Assembly: GCA_934343915.1 (NCBI GenBank)
Contig: CAKRIL010000016.1
Coordinates: 1 to 64,000, forward strand
Length of the DNA stretch: 64,000 bases
Reading direction: 5' to 3'
Origin: an uncultured Lachnospiraceae bacterium
GTDB lineage: Bacteria > Bacillota > Clostridia > Lachnospirales > Lachnospiraceae
Every line of letters starts with the position of its first letter. The first letter of the stretch is position 1. The notes beneath the pieces were generated by a model. That model did no database searches, was not told where the DNA came from, and was given only the letters and a program-made list of their open reading frames with translations. Shown here in pieces: positions 63,333 through 64,000 of the stretch. A program made the position numbers and the translations under genes.

Positions 63333-64000
63333 ATGCAGGGCATTGTTGGAGCTATTATCGTAGCTGTAATCGTACTTATTATTTTGGCATCATGTATCAA
63401 GATTGTACCTCAGGCACAGGCGGTTGTTCTTGAGAGACTTGGTGCATACAAGGACACATGGAATGTTGGTATCCACTTTAAGGTTCCTTTTATCGATAAG
63501 ATGGCGAGAAGAGTTGTTCTTAAGGAGCAGGTAGCAGATTTCCCGCCTCAGCCGGTTATCACTAAGGATAATGTTACAATGAGAATCGATACAGTCGTAT
63601 TTTTCCAGATTACAGACCCTAAGCTTTTTGCTTACGGTGTTGAGAATCCTATCATGGCTATTGAGAATCTTACGGCAACAACACTCCGTAACATCATCGG
63701 TGAGCTTACCTTCGAGCAGACACTTACATCGCGTGAGGTTATCAATTCCAAGATGAGAGTATCTCTTGATGTTGCAACAGATCCTTGGGGAATCAAGGTC
63801 AACAGAGTGGAGGTTAAGAACATTATTCCTCCTTCAGCAATTCAGGATGCGATGGAGAAGCAGAAGAGAGCAGAGCTTGAGAAGATTGAGGCTGTAACAC
63901 GTTCAGAAGGACAGAAGCAGTCAGCAGTCCTTGTTGCAGAAGGTAAGAAGCGTTCGATGATTCTTGATGCGGAGGCTGAGAAGGAATCAGCAATTCTCAG
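63333..64000 (+). CDS. SPFH/Band 7 (stomatin-like, QmcA type) protein, 3' end outside window
   Basis: The visible 222 codons give an N-terminal membrane helix (GIVGAIIVAVIVLIILASCI), then the SPFH domain: VPQAQAVVLERLGAYKDTWNVGIHFKVPFIDKMARRV, TKDNVTMRIDTVVFFQITDP and TLRNIIGELTFEQTLTSREVI. A coiled-coil region begins near residue 180 (IQDAMEKQKRAELEKIEAV) and runs off the window. These proteins form large cages or rafts in the membrane, often bound to proteases such as FtsH; the NfeD gene upstream is its typical partner. The ribosome site is GGGAGGA. Confidence 0.92.
   Translation, partial: MQGIVGAIIVAVIVLIILASCIKIVPQAQAVVLERLGAYKDTWNVGIHFKVPFIDKMARRVVLKEQVADFPPQPVITKDNVTMRIDTVVFFQITDPKLFAYGVENPIMAIENLTATTLRNIIGELTFEQTLTSREVINSKMRVSLDVATDPWGIKVNRVEVKNIIPPSAIQDAMEKQKRAELEKIEAVTRSEGQKQSAVLVAEGKKRSMILDAEAEKESAIL

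Overview
The window looks like chromosomal DNA of an anaerobic gut Firmicute of the family Lachnospiraceae (class Clostridia). This rests on the gene set: pyruvate:ferredoxin oxidoreductase, a two-subunit iron-sulfur L-serine dehydratase, glutamate dehydrogenase, yhaO-yhaN, DUF1846 and CmpB-type proteins, an hprK / murB / rapZ / whiA / HPr-like cluster, strong GGAGG ribosome sites and a moderate GC content. The genus cannot be fixed from the sequence alone. No rRNA, tRNA, CRISPR array, prophage or complete insertion sequence was seen.

Layout. 1-10 kb: end of a MATE transporter, a diguanylate cyclase, a MarR regulator, a membrane chemoreceptor, a PfkB sugar kinase of the KdgK type, an ABC-class ATPase, and a xanthine salvage pair (xpt-pbuX). 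10-19 kb: an acyltransferase overlapping a P-type cation ATPase, a DUF11 repeat protein, a membrane-anchored GH5 glucanase behind a tandem palindromic repeat, and a GntR/DUF5808 operon with a long structured leader. 19-31 kb: HD hydrolase, PFOR, serine dehydratase, an MBOAT/SGNH O-acylation pair, glutamate dehydrogenase and a CLC transporter. 31-46 kb: an OLD-family nuclease, a MurJ/SpoVB-like flippase, YhaO/YhaN, CmpB, DUF308, GNAT and MerR proteins, CTP synthase and a DUF1846 protein. 46-64 kb: ftsH, a coiled-coil protein, uvrC, then hprK-murB-rapZ-whiA-HPr-like, dnaE, pfkA, an rRNA methyltransferase, a secreted SleB-type wall hydrolase, NfeD and an SPFH protein cut by the window end.

Functional themes. 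Carbon flow and its control are well represented: PfkA, PFOR, KdgK-like kinase, serine dehydratase, GDH, HprK and a Crh-like HPr that keeps Ser46 but has Glu in place of the PTS histidine. Cell-envelope upkeep is a second theme: MurB, flippase, MBOAT/SGNH, wall hydrolase, FtsH, NfeD/SPFH. Two envelope promoters share arrays of GTAAC/TTAA half-sites about 10.5 bp apart, which suggests one OmpR-family regulator, possibly WalR-like.

The most unusual feature is non-coding. Large intergenic gaps hold a family of 160-320 nt elements bounded by inverted repeats whose sequence changes from copy to copy while pairing is kept. Four full copies (16770-17092, 23171-23462, 23580-23833, 46159-46457) share a core: a GACTT(TT)GG..AGAAG start, a long TTAGAAC stem, two hairpins that each carry an ANGGAN hexaloop, a GGTGGCGG-like joint, and a terminal hairpin of the type CTTCG-TACAA-CGGAG. 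Shorter relatives lie at 45911-46077 and 42289-42450, and end-only remnants at 7452-7517 and 48700-48768. ANGGAN loops are what CsrA/RsmE proteins bind, so these may be dispersed CsrA-binding RNAs, a structured MITE, or both.
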